NCBI RefSeq assembly: GCF_000423405.1
Contig: NZ_AUHX01000005.1
Span: 248,001-312,000, forward strand
Source of the DNA: Mesonia mobilis DSM 19841
Lineage (GTDB): Bacteria > Bacteroidota > Bacteroidia > Flavobacteriales > Flavobacteriaceae
DNA length: 64,000 bases
Direction: 5' to 3'
The translations under genes and the position numbers were made by a program. Shown in pieces: positions 26,349 to 37,505 of the stretch (position 1 is the first letter of the stretch; the number at the start of each line of letters is the position of its first letter). The notes under the pieces were generated by a model that ran no database searches, was not told the origin of the DNA, and saw only the letters and a list, made by a program, of their open reading frames with translations.

Positions 26349-28775
26349 ATGAAGATTTCTTACAACTGGGTAAAACAGTTTATTAAAACCGATTGGGACG
26401 CAGAAAAAACCGGAGAACTTTTAACTGATCTAGGTTTAGAAGTTGAAGGTATCGATACTTTTGAGTCGGTAAAAGGTGGTTTAGAAGGAATTGTTGTTGG
26501 GCACGTTCTCACGTGTGAACCACACCATAATGCAGATCGATTAAGAGTGACCACTGTTGATATTGGTGAAGCAGAACCTGTACAAATTGTTTGTGGTGCA
26601 CCTAATGTTGCTGCGGGTCAAAAAGTACCTGTGGCAACCGTAGGAACAACGCTTTACGATGATAAACAAGAACCTTGGAAAATTAAGAAAGGTAAAATTC
26701 GTGGTGAAGTTAGTAATGGGATGATTTGCGCTGAAGATGAATTAGGTCTAGGTAAAAGTCACGACGGGATTATGGTTTTAGCAGAAGATCTAAAACCGGG
26801 AACTCCGCTTAAAGAAGTTTTTGAAGTAGAAACCGATCAAGTTTTCGAAATTGGTTTAACGCCAAACCGTGCCGACGCGATGAGTCATTATGGTGTTGCA
26901 CGTGATCTAAAAGCAGGATTACTTCAGCAAGAAATAAACACTCCATTAGATACGCCATCGGTAAGTAATTTTCACGTAGAAAACAGAAGTCGAAGAATTG
27001 CTATCGAAGTTGATAATTACGATCTGGCTCCGCGTTATTGTGGCGTTACCATTTCTGGCGTAAAAGTAACTACTTCTCCGGCTTGGCTTCAAAACCGATT
27101 AAAAGCAATCGGGATTACGCCGAAAAATAATGTTGTAGATGTCACAAATTATGTTTTACACGAGTTAGGACAACCCTTACACGCTTTCGATGCTGATTAT
27201 ATTAGCGACAATAAAATAAAGGTGAAAACACTTCCTGCAGGAACTAAGTTTACCACCTTAGATGAAGTGGAACGTGAGTTACACGAAGAAGATCTCATGA
27301 TTTGTGATGCTGAAAAACCGCTTTGTATAGCCGGTGTTTTTGGCGGACTCAATTCTGGAGTGACTGAAAAAACTAACACGGTTTTCTTAGAGAGTGCTTA
27401 CTTTAATCCCGTGAGTGTTCGTAAAACTGCAAAACGTCACGGTTTAAATACCGATGCTTCTTTTAGATTTGAAAGAGGTATCGATCCAAATATTACAAAA
27501 TATGCATTACGCAGAGCGGCTTTGTTAATTCAGAAAACGGCAGGCGGAATTGTAACGAGCGATATCGACGATATCTACCCGAAGAAAATTGAAGATTTTC
27601 AGGTATTTCTAACTTTCGATCGAATTAACAGTCTTATTGGGCAAGAAATTCAGCCAGAAATTATTAAGTCTATTTTGGCTTCTTTAGACATTCGTGTAAA
27701 CAACGTAACCGAAAGCGGTATGGGACTTACCATTCCGGCTTATCGTGTAGACGTTCAACGCGAAGTAGATGTAATTGAAGAAATTCTTCGTGTTTATGGC
27801 TATAATAATGTTGAATTCAATGAAAAATTAAACGCCTCAATTTCAAACTCAAGCAGGTTTGAAGATTATCGTTTACAAAACATCATTGCCGATCAATTAG
27901 TTGGTCAAGGTTTTTACGAAACGATGGCGAACTCGTTAACCACAAAAGAATATGTGGAGTTGAGTGATGGTTTGCAAGAAACGCATAACGTTGAAATGCT
28001 TAATCCGTTAAGTCAAGATTTAGCGGTAATGCGTCAGTCTTTATTATTTAGCGGTTTAGAAGCGATTGCTTACAACTTAAATCGTAGAAATAATAATCTG
28101 AAGTTTTTCGAATTCGGAAAGACGTATCACGATTTCCCATCGGGAAGAGAAGAACATAAACATCTATCACTATTAATTAGTGGTAATAGAAGTGCAGAAC
28201 GTTGGAATGCGCTTCCTGCGAAAAGCGACTTTTTCTTTAGCAAAGGAAGCATTGTTGCTGTTTTAGAAAAACTAGGTTTAAATCAGCTTAAATATACACC
28301 AACAACAAGCGATATTTTTTCTGAAGGATTAAGTATTTCTACTCGTAAAAAGAAAGTAGTCGATTTTGGGGTAGTTAAAAAATCGATCTTAAAGAAATTT
28401 GGTATAGATCAAGAAGTGATCTTTGCAGATTTTAATTGGGATACCATTATTGAATTGGTTCAGCATCATAAAACTACGTTTAGAGCGATCCCTAAATATC
28501 CTTCCGTAAGAAGAGATTTTGCATTACTTTTAGATGAAAAAGTAAGCTTTAGTGACATTTACGATATCGCTACTAAAAGTGAACGTAAGATGTTGAAGAA
28601 TGTAGAATTGTTCGACGTTTATCAAGGAGAAAACCTTCCGGAAGGCAAAAAAAGTTATGCGGTAAGCTTCAGCTTTTTAGATGAATACAAAACTTTAACC
28701 GATAAGCAAGTAGATAAAATGATGAATAAACTTCAGCAGCAATTTGAAAAACAATTGGGCGCTAGTTTACGATAA
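26349..28775 (+). CDS. pheT: phenylalanine--tRNA ligase beta subunit
   Basis: 808 residues, the usual length. The order is: EMAP-like tRNA-binding domain (about 40-155), B3/B4 editing domain, B5 domain, core domain and a C-terminal anticodon-binding FDX-ACB domain (YPSVRRDFALLLDEKVSF). It pairs with PheS to charge tRNA-Phe; pheS is not in the window, so the two subunit genes are separate here. A strong terminator follows. Confidence 0.96.
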   Translation: MKISYNWVKQFIKTDWDAEKTGELLTDLGLEVEGIDTFESVKGGLEGIVVGHVLTCEPHHNADRLRVTTVDIGEAEPVQIVCGAPNVAAGQKVPVATVGTTLYDDKQEPWKIKKGKIRGEVSNGMICAEDELGLGKSHDGIMVLAEDLKPGTPLKEVFEVETDQVFEIGLTPNRADAMSHYGVARDLKAGLLQQEINTPLDTPSVSNFHVENRSRRIAIEVDNYDLAPRYCGVTISGVKVTTSPAWLQNRLKAIGITPKNNVVDVTNYVLHELGQPLHAFDADYISDNKIKVKTLPAGTKFTTLDEVERELHEEDLMICDAEKPLCIAGVFGGLNSGVTEKTNTVFLESAYFNPVSVRKTAKRHGLNTDASFRFERGIDPNITKYALRRAALLIQKTAGGIVTSDIDDIYPKKIEDFQVFLTFDRINSLIGQEIQPEIIKSILASLDIRVNNVTESGMGLTIPAYRVDVQREVDVIEEILRVYGYNNVEFNEKLNASISNSSRFEDYRLQNIIADQLVGQGFYETMANSLTTKEYVELSDGLQETHNVEMLNPLSQDLAVMRQSLLFSGLEAIAYNLNRRNNNLKFFEFGKTYHDFPSGREEHKHLSLLISGNRSAERWNALPAKSDFFFSKGSIVAVLEKLGLNQLKYTPTTSDIFSEGLSISTRKKKVVDFGVVKKSILKKFGIDQEVIFADFNWDTIIELVQHHKTTFRAIPKYPSVRRDFALLLDEKVSFSDIYDIATKSERKMLKNVELFDVYQGENLPEGKKSYAVSFSFLDEYKTLTDKQVDKMMNKLQQQFEKQLGASLR

Positions 28776-28870
28776 TTTTTCACAGTACTAAAACCAAAAT
28801 ATTTAAAAATAATATCCTGAATCAATTTCTGAGTGACGGCGACTCATTATGATTTAATAGATATTCAATT

Positions 28871-28908
28871 AAAAAAAATCCGGATCTATAAGAATCCGGA
28901 TTTTTTTT
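28871..28908. terminator. strong bidirectional hairpin terminator
   Basis: A 15-bp inverted repeat (core ATCCGGAT with A/T runs on the outer sides) and an 8-nt loop, between convergent pheT and the FAS1 gene. Confidence 0.9.
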
Positions 28909-28930
28909 TAATACTATATATAAAAATTGA

Positions 28931-29458
28931 CTATCTAGCCGGTAAAAGTATAGATTTCGTTTTGTAAATTAGTCCGTTTGAAGATTGATTTTCTGAGGAA
29001 ATTACAACATTTGCTCTACCTAAATGATCAACAACAATTAAATTTCCTTCTTCATTGTCAGAAAACGTTAAAGGAGTTCCCTCTACAGTTTTCACCATTG
29101 TTCTACCTCCTTTTTCTTTAATTTTATTCTGGATTTTTTCTAATGTCCAACTTCCTTCCAAAATATGATAAGTTGTTATTGCTCTTAGTTTATTTTCACC
29201 AGAAGGCATATTTACGTACTTTTCTTGTATTAAGCTTTCAAAAGCATCATTCACAGGAGCAAAAATTGTGTAAGAATTACCGTCATTAAGCAGATTAACT
29301 GTTTTAGTAGTTTCTAGCAAACCATAAAATTCTGATAGGTCACTAGCTGAAGAAATGTTAGCTGTTAAAGTTTTAGAGCTATCTTGAGCAAAGGCATTTA
29401 ATCCTAAAAATAAAAAAGCAACTAACGATAATTTAGAAAGGTAATTTAATGTTCTCAT
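28931..29458 (-). CDS. secreted single-domain fasciclin (FAS1) protein
   Basis: 175 residues with a signal peptide ending NAFAQ (about 1-25). One FAS1 domain spans about 37-172: the motif TIFAPVNDAF (H1 box) and the C-terminal GLIYKTKSILLP (H2-like) are visible. FAS1 domains mediate adhesion in many organisms. It is a separate transcription unit with a long AT-rich stretch before it. A second, three-domain FAS1 lipoprotein lies at 51436-52851. Confidence 0.88.
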   Translation of the reverse strand: MRTLNYLSKLSLVAFLFLGLNAFAQDSSKTLTANISSASDLSEFYGLLETTKTVNLLNDGNSYTIFAPVNDAFESLIQEKYVNMPSGENKLRAITTYHILEGSWTLEKIQNKIKEKGGRTMVKTVEGTPLTFSDNEEGNLIVVDHLGRANVVISSENQSSNGLIYKTKSILLPAR

Positions 29459-29737
29459 AATTGGATTTTGGGTTATTAAGTAACGAATTTAATAAATTAT
29501 TATGAAGTTTCTTTTATAAATCTAAATAACTTACCGATAATCATTATATTAAAATCATTTTCAACTTTAAAATAATATTTAAAAATTATTACTCTTCAAC
29601 TTTATACTAAATCTCACTCCATTAATAATAATAGCACAAAATTATTCAGCAGCAACTCAAACTGAAAAATAAATTAAGTATACAATTACAGAAAAAGTCA
29701 GTATTTTGCGGCTTTATAATTTAAAGCAAGTTGAATA
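29459..29737. other. AT-rich intergenic stretch between divergent genes
   Basis: About 280 bp between the FAS1 gene (leftward) and lysA (rightward). It must hold both promoters, but I see no clear TAnnTTTG; a TATTTTG heptamer at 29702-29708 is one base short of the consensus spacing. No ORF or RNA gene is evident. Confidence 0.4.
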
Positions 29738-30943
29738 ATGAAAAACAAAGACCTTTTACAAATTGCAGAAGACTTTGGCAGTCCAGTTTATGTGTATGAT
29801 AGTGAAAAAATTGTAGCACAATTTAAACGCTTAACCAACGCATTTAAACAGGTTAAAAAGCTAAAGATCAATTATGCAGTAAAAGCGCTTTCTAACATTA
29901 ACGTGCTTAAATTACTTACTAACTGCGGAAGCGGTTTAGATACGGTTTCTATACAGGAAGTAAAACTGGGCTTAAGAACCGGAATTGCACCAGAGAAAAT
30001 TATTTTCACGCCTAACGGAGTTTCTATCGAAGAAATTGAAGAAGCTGTAAAGTTAGGGGTTCAAATTAATATAGATAATTTATCGGTCTTAGAACAATTC
30101 GGAACAACGCATCCAGAAGTTCCTGTTTGTATTCGTATTAATCCGCATGTGATGGCAGGAGGAAATACGAACATTTCGGTAGGACATATCGATTCTAAAT
30201 TTGGTATTTCTATTCACCAAATGCCACATTTATTAAGAATTGTTGAAAATACTAAAATGAATATTAACGGTATACATATGCATACCGGAAGTGATATTTT
30301 GGATATTGAGGTTTTCTTATACGCTTCAGAAATTCTTTTTGATGCCGCTAAAAATTTTAAAGAGCTAGAGTTTTTAGACTTCGGAAGTGGTTTTAAAGTT
30401 CCTTATCATGATAATGATATTGAAACCAATATTGAAGAATTCGGAAAAAAACTAAGCAAACGCTTTAACGAGTTTTGTAAAGATTACGGCAAAGAACTTA
30501 CGCTAGCCTTTGAACCGGGTAAATTTTTAGTAAGTGAATCTGGTTTCTTTTTAGTAAAAGTAAACTCTATAAAACAAACCACCTCAACAGTTTTCGCTCA
30601 AGTGGATTCTGGTTTTAATCATTTGATAAGACCAATGCTTTACGGTTCTAAACACGAAGTGGTAAACATTAGTCATCCTACCAAAAATAAGCGTTTTTAT
30701 TCTGTTGTAGGTTATATTTGTGAAACTGATACATTTGCCACCAATAAACAAATTGCAGAGATTAGTGAAGGTGATATTCTAGCTTTTAAAAATGCCGGAG
30801 CTTATTGTTTTTCGATGGCTAGTAATTACAATTCTCGCTATCGTCCTGCTGAAATTTTATGGCATAACGGAGAAGCTAAATTGATTCGAAAAAGAGAAAC
30901 TTTTGAGGATTTAATTGCTAATCAAGTAGAAGTTGAACTTTAG
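29738..30943 (+). CDS. lysA: diaminopimelate decarboxylase
   Basis: 401 residues, fold-type III PLP enzyme. The PLP lysine is K49 in NYAVKAL, followed by HMHTGSD, the glycine-rich phosphate loop DFGSGF, EPGKFLV and the partner-subunit motif CETDTFA. It converts meso-diaminopimelate to L-lysine in the last step of lysine synthesis. No other lysine gene is adjacent; a small DUF2007 gene follows in the same direction. Confidence 0.95.
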   Translation: MKNKDLLQIAEDFGSPVYVYDSEKIVAQFKRLTNAFKQVKKLKINYAVKALSNINVLKLLTNCGSGLDTVSIQEVKLGLRTGIAPEKIIFTPNGVSIEEIEEAVKLGVQINIDNLSVLEQFGTTHPEVPVCIRINPHVMAGGNTNISVGHIDSKFGISIHQMPHLLRIVENTKMNINGIHMHTGSDILDIEVFLYASEILFDAAKNFKELEFLDFGSGFKVPYHDNDIETNIEEFGKKLSKRFNEFCKDYGKELTLAFEPGKFLVSESGFFLVKVNSIKQTTSTVFAQVDSGFNHLIRPMLYGSKHEVVNISHPTKNKRFYSVVGYICETDTFATNKQIAEISEGDILAFKNAGAYCFSMASNYNSRYRPAEILWHNGEAKLIRKRETFEDLIANQVEVEL

Positions 30944-31006
30944 TTAATTTCAGCTTAAATTAAGTTGAAATAATTTGTGATTCGATTATCTTAGATAAAA
31001 ACTAAA

Positions 31007-31246
31007 ATGATGAGTACAGAAAATTCAACTTATAAAAACGTATATACCGGTTCTGATGTAAATGTTCAATATTTGCAAGAACTGTTTCACAAAGCAGGAA
31101 TTGATTCTATTGTAAAAAATAATTTTGAATCCGGTTTGAGAGCAGGTTTTGGTGGCGGTTTACCGGGACAGGTACAATTGCAAGTACAAACCTCTCATTA
31201 CGATGAAGCGGTGAAAATTATTAAAGCTACATTTCCGCAGGAATAA
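31007..31246 (+). CDS. DUF2007 domain protein (putative signal-transducing family)
   Basis: 79 residues, cytoplasmic. The core YTGSDVNVQYLQELFHKAGI and QVQTSHYDEAVKII matches the small ferredoxin-like DUF2007 fold. No biochemical role is known. It may be read from the lysA transcript (63-bp gap). The start could also be the second ATG, 3 bp later. Confidence 0.8.
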   Translation: MMSTENSTYKNVYTGSDVNVQYLQELFHKAGIDSIVKNNFESGLRAGFGGGLPGQVQLQVQTSHYDEAVKIIKATFPQE

Positions 31247-31264
31247 GATTAAAAATTTTTCAAT

Positions 31265-31298
31265 AAAAAAAAGCCACGATTAAAATCGTGGCTTTTTT
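31265..31298. terminator. bidirectional hairpin terminator
   Basis: Stem AAGCCACGAT / ATCGTGGCTT flanked by A and T runs, between convergent DUF2007 and lipoprotein genes. Confidence 0.88.
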
Positions 31299-31315
31299 TA
31301 TCGTTTAGTTTTATA

Positions 31316-32671
31316 TTAAAACTGATAACTAAATTCTCCTTGAGTAATGTTAATTGTATCTCCGTTATCGGCTTCACCAACAAAGCTAAATGTACCGACT
31401 ACTGTATTGTTCTCAAAAGAAGTAATTGTGATCTCACCAGAATCTGCTTGAGCATCATAAACCACCTCATTCGCTGTATCTACATCTGCAATATAACTTG
31501 CTGAATACGGTGGATTCTCACTGATTGAATACGTACCCACTTCAGGATTCTGAGGTATATTTAATACAATACTATTATCTAAATCTGAAATAAAATTTAA
31601 ACTCACTTCATCACTACCTACTAAAGATCCTTCTGCAAAAGTATTTGCTACAAATTCTTCACCATCTACTAAAGCACTAGCATTATCTACAGGAGCTTGA
31701 TTTTCAAAAGGAATATTGGTAAATACACCATTTGTCATCACTAACTCTTCTTGACTGATAATTTCTACTAAAGTTCCAGAAAATGTACCTGAAACCAAGT
31801 TATTTGTATAATCTATAGATGAAATATTAATGGTTCCCTCTATAGGAATATACACTTCGCTTTCTTCATTTGAATTATCTAAATCGTATAAAATTAGTGC
31901 TTCATATTCAGAACCTAAATCAAAACTTCCCACAGCCGGATCAAATACCTGTAATACGAAGACCTGCTCCCCAGAACTTGCAGCAATTGCTAAACCATCT
32001 TCATTAATATTTGCTTGCGTAGTACCTGTATAAAGTTCTCCATCTAATTCTACCTCAAATAGAGATTCAGGATCTTCTGGTTCAGGGTCTGTAGGTTCTT
32101 CTCCTCCTTCTATTTGTAATGGAACATTAGAGAATTCTCCTTCAGTAATATTAACAGTTTCAACAGTAACACTACCATCTTCATTATCTACTTCTCTTTC
32201 TGCTTCAAATGAAAAAGTTCCTGAAACTATCATATTTTGAGTATCCCATTCTGTAATTTCTAACGTTCCTGTAGAATTCACGGTAGTTGTATAAGGAAAT
32301 CCTTCAGTTCCTAATTGCGCGTACATCGCCGTGCCATCTCCGGGATTATCAAAATCAACGGGATTAGATAATACGTAAGATCCTGTACCTTCGGCTTCAA
32401 TTTGTAAAGAAATTGAATTTCCTGAAACATTTGCTCCAGAAATCGAAGTTTGCACGATATCTCCATTATAAATAGTAATCGATAAAGCTCCATCTGCAAC
32501 AAACGAGTTACCATCGATAGTAGCAGTAAAGTTACCACCCGGTGTTTGGTTTCCTCCTCCAGAACCGCCACCATTAGGATCACCAAACTCTCCTTCTAAA
32601 GGTTCGTTATCACAAGAAACCGCCATTAACGTGAATAGCGCTAAAAAAATAGGGTATAAGATTTTTTTCAT
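31316..32671 (-). CDS. lipoprotein with three tandem DUF6252-like beta modules
   Basis: 451 residues from the ATG at 32671; an upstream ATG at 32698 would add nine residues before the signal and is less likely. Lipobox MAVSC gives a lipid-anchored protein, followed by a Gly/Asn linker. Three repeats of about 120-130 residues follow, each opening with a line such as FTATIDGNSFVAD, FEVELDGELYTGT or ALVDGEEFVAN and closing with VSGTF/VGTF, the words nITxGEF. Resembles DUF6252 family proteins. It stands alone between a terminator and a UMF1 gene; role unknown. Confidence 0.75.
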   Translation of the reverse strand: MKKILYPIFLALFTLMAVSCDNEPLEGEFGDPNGGGSGGGNQTPGGNFTATIDGNSFVADGALSITIYNGDIVQTSISGANVSGNSISLQIEAEGTGSYVLSNPVDFDNPGDGTAMYAQLGTEGFPYTTTVNSTGTLEITEWDTQNMIVSGTFSFEAEREVDNEDGSVTVETVNITEGEFSNVPLQIEGGEEPTDPEPEDPESLFEVELDGELYTGTTQANINEDGLAIAASSGEQVFVLQVFDPAVGSFDLGSEYEALILYDLDNSNEESEVYIPIEGTINISSIDYTNNLVSGTFSGTLVEIISQEELVMTNGVFTNIPFENQAPVDNASALVDGEEFVANTFAEGSLVGSDEVSLNFISDLDNSIVLNIPQNPEVGTYSISENPPYSASYIADVDTANEVVYDAQADSGEITITSFENNTVVGTFSFVGEADNGDTINITQGEFSYQF

Positions 32672-32720
32672 AAAGATATATTTATTTGGGTCACACAAAC
32701 TTAATTAAATTTATGTTAAA

Positions 32721-34040
32721 CTAAAATTTTGTTTTTGGTACTCGCAATAATAAAATTACTCCTAAAATAAAAAATGTCATAAAACATAAAATTGCGGTTC
32801 TACTATCATATTTCTGAGCAATATAACCGTAGGAGAACATCCCAATGACAATTCCGATTTTCTCTGAAACGTCGTAAAAACTGAAATAGGAAGCCGTATC
32901 GATCGCATCTTTAGGTAATAATTTTGAATAGGTTGAACGCGATAAAGACTGAATACCTCCCATCACCAAACCTACTAAAGCTGCAGCACCATAAAACTGA
33001 AACGGAGTCGTAATAAAATAGGCATAAATACAAATACCAACCCACAATAGATTAATGACGATTAATGTTTGAATATTCCCAAATTTAGCAGAAGCTTTAG
33101 AAGTTAAAAAAGCTCCTAAAACCGCCACTAATTGTATAAGTAAAATACTTACAATTAATCCGGTGGTTGAATCTTGCTCGCCCCAATCTAATTCTTTAAT
33201 TCCAAAATAAGTTGCTATAAGCATAATCGTTTGTACCGCCATACTATATAAAAAGAAAGAATACAGGTAGCGCTTCAGTTGAATATTTTCTTGAATGCGA
33301 GCCCAAATTTTTCGAAGTTCTCGAAAGCCATTAAACATAACATCTTTAGTAACTTTAGCATTTGTTTTGTTTCCTTTAGGCAAGTAATAGTAAGTGTACT
33401 GACTAAAGCCAATCCACCAAACTCCGGTTAAAATAAAAGATAATCTTGTTGGGAAAGCTTCATCTTTAAACCCGAAAGTTTCATAAAATAGAATCATTGA
33501 TAAACAAATGAGCAATAAGATCACACTACCAATATAGCCTAACGAGAAGCCTTTGGCACTAATTTTATCTTGCTGCTCTGGGAAGGCAATATCCGGTAAA
33601 TAAGAATTGTAGAATACCAAACTACCCCAGAACCCGATGAGTGCTAAAAAATAACAAAGCAACCCAAACCATAAATAATCAAGGTCGAACCAAAATAAAC
33701 CAATACAAGAAATTGCTCCCAAATAACAGAAAAACTTCATAAAGTTTTTCTTGTTCCCCACATAATCGGCGATTCCACTTAAAAACGGACTTAAGATCGA
33801 AACCATTAAAAAAGCTGCTCCGGTTACATAACTAATAAGCGTGTCGTTATTAATACCTTCAAAGCCTAAAAAATCGATTGTATCGCTTACTACTACTCCA
33901 TCTTCTTTTACAATAGTTAATGCGCCATAAAAAATAGGAAAGATCGCTGAAGAAATAACTAAACTGTAAACCGAATTTGCCCAGTCGTAAAATGCCCAAG
34001 CGTTGAGTAACTTTTTACTTCCTTTTGGTAATGCTTGCAT
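32721..34040 (-). CDS. UMF1 family MFS permease
   Basis: 439 residues with about twelve transmembrane helices. The opening NAWAFYDWANSVYSLVISSAIFP is characteristic of the UMF1 group of the major facilitator superfamily, related to Atg22 vacuolar amino acid exporters. Substrate unknown. The ABC-F gene upstream is separated from it by a terminator, so it probably has its own promoter, though none is obvious. Confidence 0.88.
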   Translation of the reverse strand: MQALPKGSKKLLNAWAFYDWANSVYSLVISSAIFPIFYGALTIVKEDGVVVSDTIDFLGFEGINNDTLISYVTGAAFLMVSILSPFLSGIADYVGNKKNFMKFFCYLGAISCIGLFWFDLDYLWFGLLCYFLALIGFWGSLVFYNSYLPDIAFPEQQDKISAKGFSLGYIGSVILLLICLSMILFYETFGFKDEAFPTRLSFILTGVWWIGFSQYTYYYLPKGNKTNAKVTKDVMFNGFRELRKIWARIQENIQLKRYLYSFFLYSMAVQTIMLIATYFGIKELDWGEQDSTTGLIVSILLIQLVAVLGAFLTSKASAKFGNIQTLIVINLLWVGICIYAYFITTPFQFYGAAALVGLVMGGIQSLSRSTYSKLLPKDAIDTASYFSFYDVSEKIGIVIGMFSYGYIAQKYDSRTAILCFMTFFILGVILLLRVPKTKF

Positions 34041-34073
34041 GGTTAAGCTTTTGATTAGATGGTCTAAAAATAG

Positions 34074-34107
34074 AAAAACCTTTCTAAATAATTAGAAAGG
34101 TTTTTTA
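34074..34107 (-). terminator. hairpin terminator behind the ABC-F gene
   Basis: Stem AACCTTTCT / AGAAAGGTT with a 7-nt loop and A and T runs outside. It lies downstream of the leftward ABC-F gene and upstream of the UMF1 start. Confidence 0.8.
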
Positions 34108-34136
34108 TGAATTGTTTATTCTTTTGCGTTAGGGAT

Positions 34137-34167
34137 GACAGCCCTTCGACTAAGCTCAGGATAAACT
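34137..34167. repeat. REP-like intergenic element
   Basis: An imperfect palindrome CCTTCGACT-AAGCTCAGG inside the ABC-F/UMF1 intergenic region. This type of sequence (CTTCGACT..GCTCAG) is a familiar scattered repeat in flavobacterial genomes; a relative lies at 63731-63760. Copy number cannot be seen from this window. Confidence 0.55.
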
Positions 34168-34171
34168 CTCC

Positions 34172-34207
34172 CTTTTTTAATTTTTGCGATAGCGATAATT
34201 AAAAAAG
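34172..34207. repeat. 11-bp inverted repeat in the ABC-F/UMF1 intergenic region
   Basis: CTTTTTTAATT and AATTAAAAAAG are perfect complements around a 14-nt loop. It lies next to the REP-like element and just before a GC-rich patch (about 34217-34241). No terminal T-run follows on the reverse strand, so a terminator role is doubtful. Confidence 0.4.
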
Positions 34208-34241
34208 TTATAGCGTACAGCCCGACCCGCAGGGAAACGCC

Positions 34242-35870
<1,629 letters not shown>

Positions 35871-35979
35871 CTATAAAAAATTTTTGCGAAAATAGTTAAT
35901 TAAAATGATAACATGAAACATTAACTTTTTAAGTTTTCTATTTAACGTGAGGTTAACAAGCGTAACCTAAGCTTTGGTT

Positions 35980-35987
35980 TAATTTTG
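35980..35987 (+). promoter_or_regulatory. -7 box (TAATTTTG) of the thioredoxin-fold lipoprotein gene
   Basis: Matches TAnnTTTG; transcription would start near 35992, about 20 nt before the ATG at 36012. No clear -33 element. Confidence 0.5.
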
Positions 35988-36011
35988 AGAGCTAAATGAA
36001 TAAAACCACCA

Positions 36012-37430
36012 ATGAGGCAACTCTACATCTTGTCTATTATTAGTTTGATTTTGTGTTCTTGCCAAAAAGATCCTAATGCTAATGCCTCTACTTCTGTGGG
36101 TGGCGAAATTGTAAATAGTAATACTCCTTATTTAACACTCGAAAGAAATGGTAAGCTTGTCGATTCTATTTCTATTGAAGAAGACGGAACTTTTACTTAC
36201 AATTTTGAAGAAGATAATTTTGAACCGGGACTTTACACCTTTCGACACAATCCTGAAGGGCAAGTTTTTTTTATTGAAGAAGGCGATAGTTTATTATTTA
36301 GAGTAAACACGAAAGAATTTGATGAATCGTTAATGTTTACCGGCGATAAATCTGTAGAGAATAATTTTTTAATGGAAATGTATTTGCTGAATGAAAAGGA
36401 TAACGATGTGATCCTTTCTTATTATAAGGTGAGTCCAGAAAAATTTATTTCAAAAACAGATTCTATTAAAGCTAAACGTAAAGAAAAGTTAGCTGAACTT
36501 AAAAGTGAGAATAATTTTTCTGATGCGTTTATTGAACTTGCTGATAAAACCATCGATTACGAATATTACGATTTACGCGAACGCTACGCTTTTTTAATAA
36601 ACACCTATTTTAATCAGTTTAGAAATAAAATTCCTGAAGATTTTTTCCATTACCGTAAAGACATCGATTTTAACGATAAAAGCTTACAATCGTATTACGT
36701 TTACCAACGTTTTTTAGACAATTACTTAAAAAACAGAGCTATTGAGCGCTGTATAAATATAGAAAACACCAAGGATTGCTTTGATGCTAATTCGGTAACT
36801 AATTTAAAAAACCGATTAATCATCTCTGATAGTATTTTTAAGATTAAAAACTTAAGAAACCTTTACCTCACTAGATTTGCGAGAAAACAAATTAATACTG
36901 CTACCAACACGCAACAAATCGACTCTACTTTACAATTATTAAAAAGTTTCAATTTTCCGAATGAAAAATATAACGAACTAAAAAAATTAGGGCGATTACA
37001 GAAAAATTATTTTGTTGGTAAAGATGTTTCTCAATCAAAATTATTAACGACTGAAAAAGAGAAAATCTTTCTTATCGATATTTTAGACCAGCCTACCATT
37101 ACAATCACTTGGTCTGTTTATGTTTCTAATCACACCAAATTGCACGAACGTGTAAATGAATTAAGAAACCGCTATCCTGAAATTAATTTTCTTGGCGTAA
37201 ATATCGATGAAGAAAGCAACCACGATTTATGGATGAAGGCACTCGAGAATTTTGACTACAATAAAAATTTTGAAGTTAAAATTAGAGCTCGAGGCAACGA
37301 TATTTCACTTTACAAAAACTTTTTAAATAAGGTTTTACTCATCAACAAAAAAGGAACGATCGAGAAAGCTAACCTCAATCTATTCGATCCTAATTTTGAA
37401 AATGAATTACTGGAATATTTAAATCAGTAA
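36012..37430 (+). CDS. thioredoxin-fold lipoprotein lacking the CxxC pair
   Basis: 472 residues. Lipobox LCSC near residue 17, then a DUF4369-like beta domain (about 28-120; GGEIVNSNTPYLTLERNGK), a helical middle region, and a C-terminal thioredoxin-like domain (about 340-472: NYFVGKDVSQSKLL, then TITITWSVYVSNHTKLH, then FLGVNIDEE). Where TlpA-type proteins have WCxxC, this one has WSVYVSNH, so it cannot be a thiol oxidoreductase of the usual kind. It may bind a periplasmic partner. Single-gene unit. Confidence 0.78.
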   Translation: MRQLYILSIISLILCSCQKDPNANASTSVGGEIVNSNTPYLTLERNGKLVDSISIEEDGTFTYNFEEDNFEPGLYTFRHNPEGQVFFIEEGDSLLFRVNTKEFDESLMFTGDKSVENNFLMEMYLLNEKDNDVILSYYKVSPEKFISKTDSIKAKRKEKLAELKSENNFSDAFIELADKTIDYEYYDLRERYAFLINTYFNQFRNKIPEDFFHYRKDIDFNDKSLQSYYVYQRFLDNYLKNRAIERCINIENTKDCFDANSVTNLKNRLIISDSIFKIKNLRNLYLTRFARKQINTATNTQQIDSTLQLLKSFNFPNEKYNELKKLGRLQKNYFVGKDVSQSKLLTTEKEKIFLIDILDQPTITITWSVYVSNHTKLHERVNELRNRYPEINFLGVNIDEESNHDLWMKALENFDYNKNFEVKIRARGNDISLYKNFLNKVLLINKKGTIEKANLNLFDPNFENELLEYLNQ

Positions 37431-37451
37431 ATAATTACTCAACCTCAAAAA

Positions 37452-37479
37452 AAGGCTTTTCAATATCTTGAAAAGCCTT
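37452..37479. terminator. bidirectional hairpin terminator
   Basis: A perfect 12-bp stem (AAGGCTTTTCAA / TTGAAAAGCCTT) with a 4-nt loop between convergent genes. Confidence 0.9.
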
Positions 37480-37505
37480 CTTTATTTTCTACTGAAAAAG
37501 TTTTA

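Noticed and set aside
34172-34207. Inverted repeat as terminator of the ABC-F gene
   Set aside because: No T-run follows on the reverse strand; the hairpin at 34074-34107 is a far better terminator.
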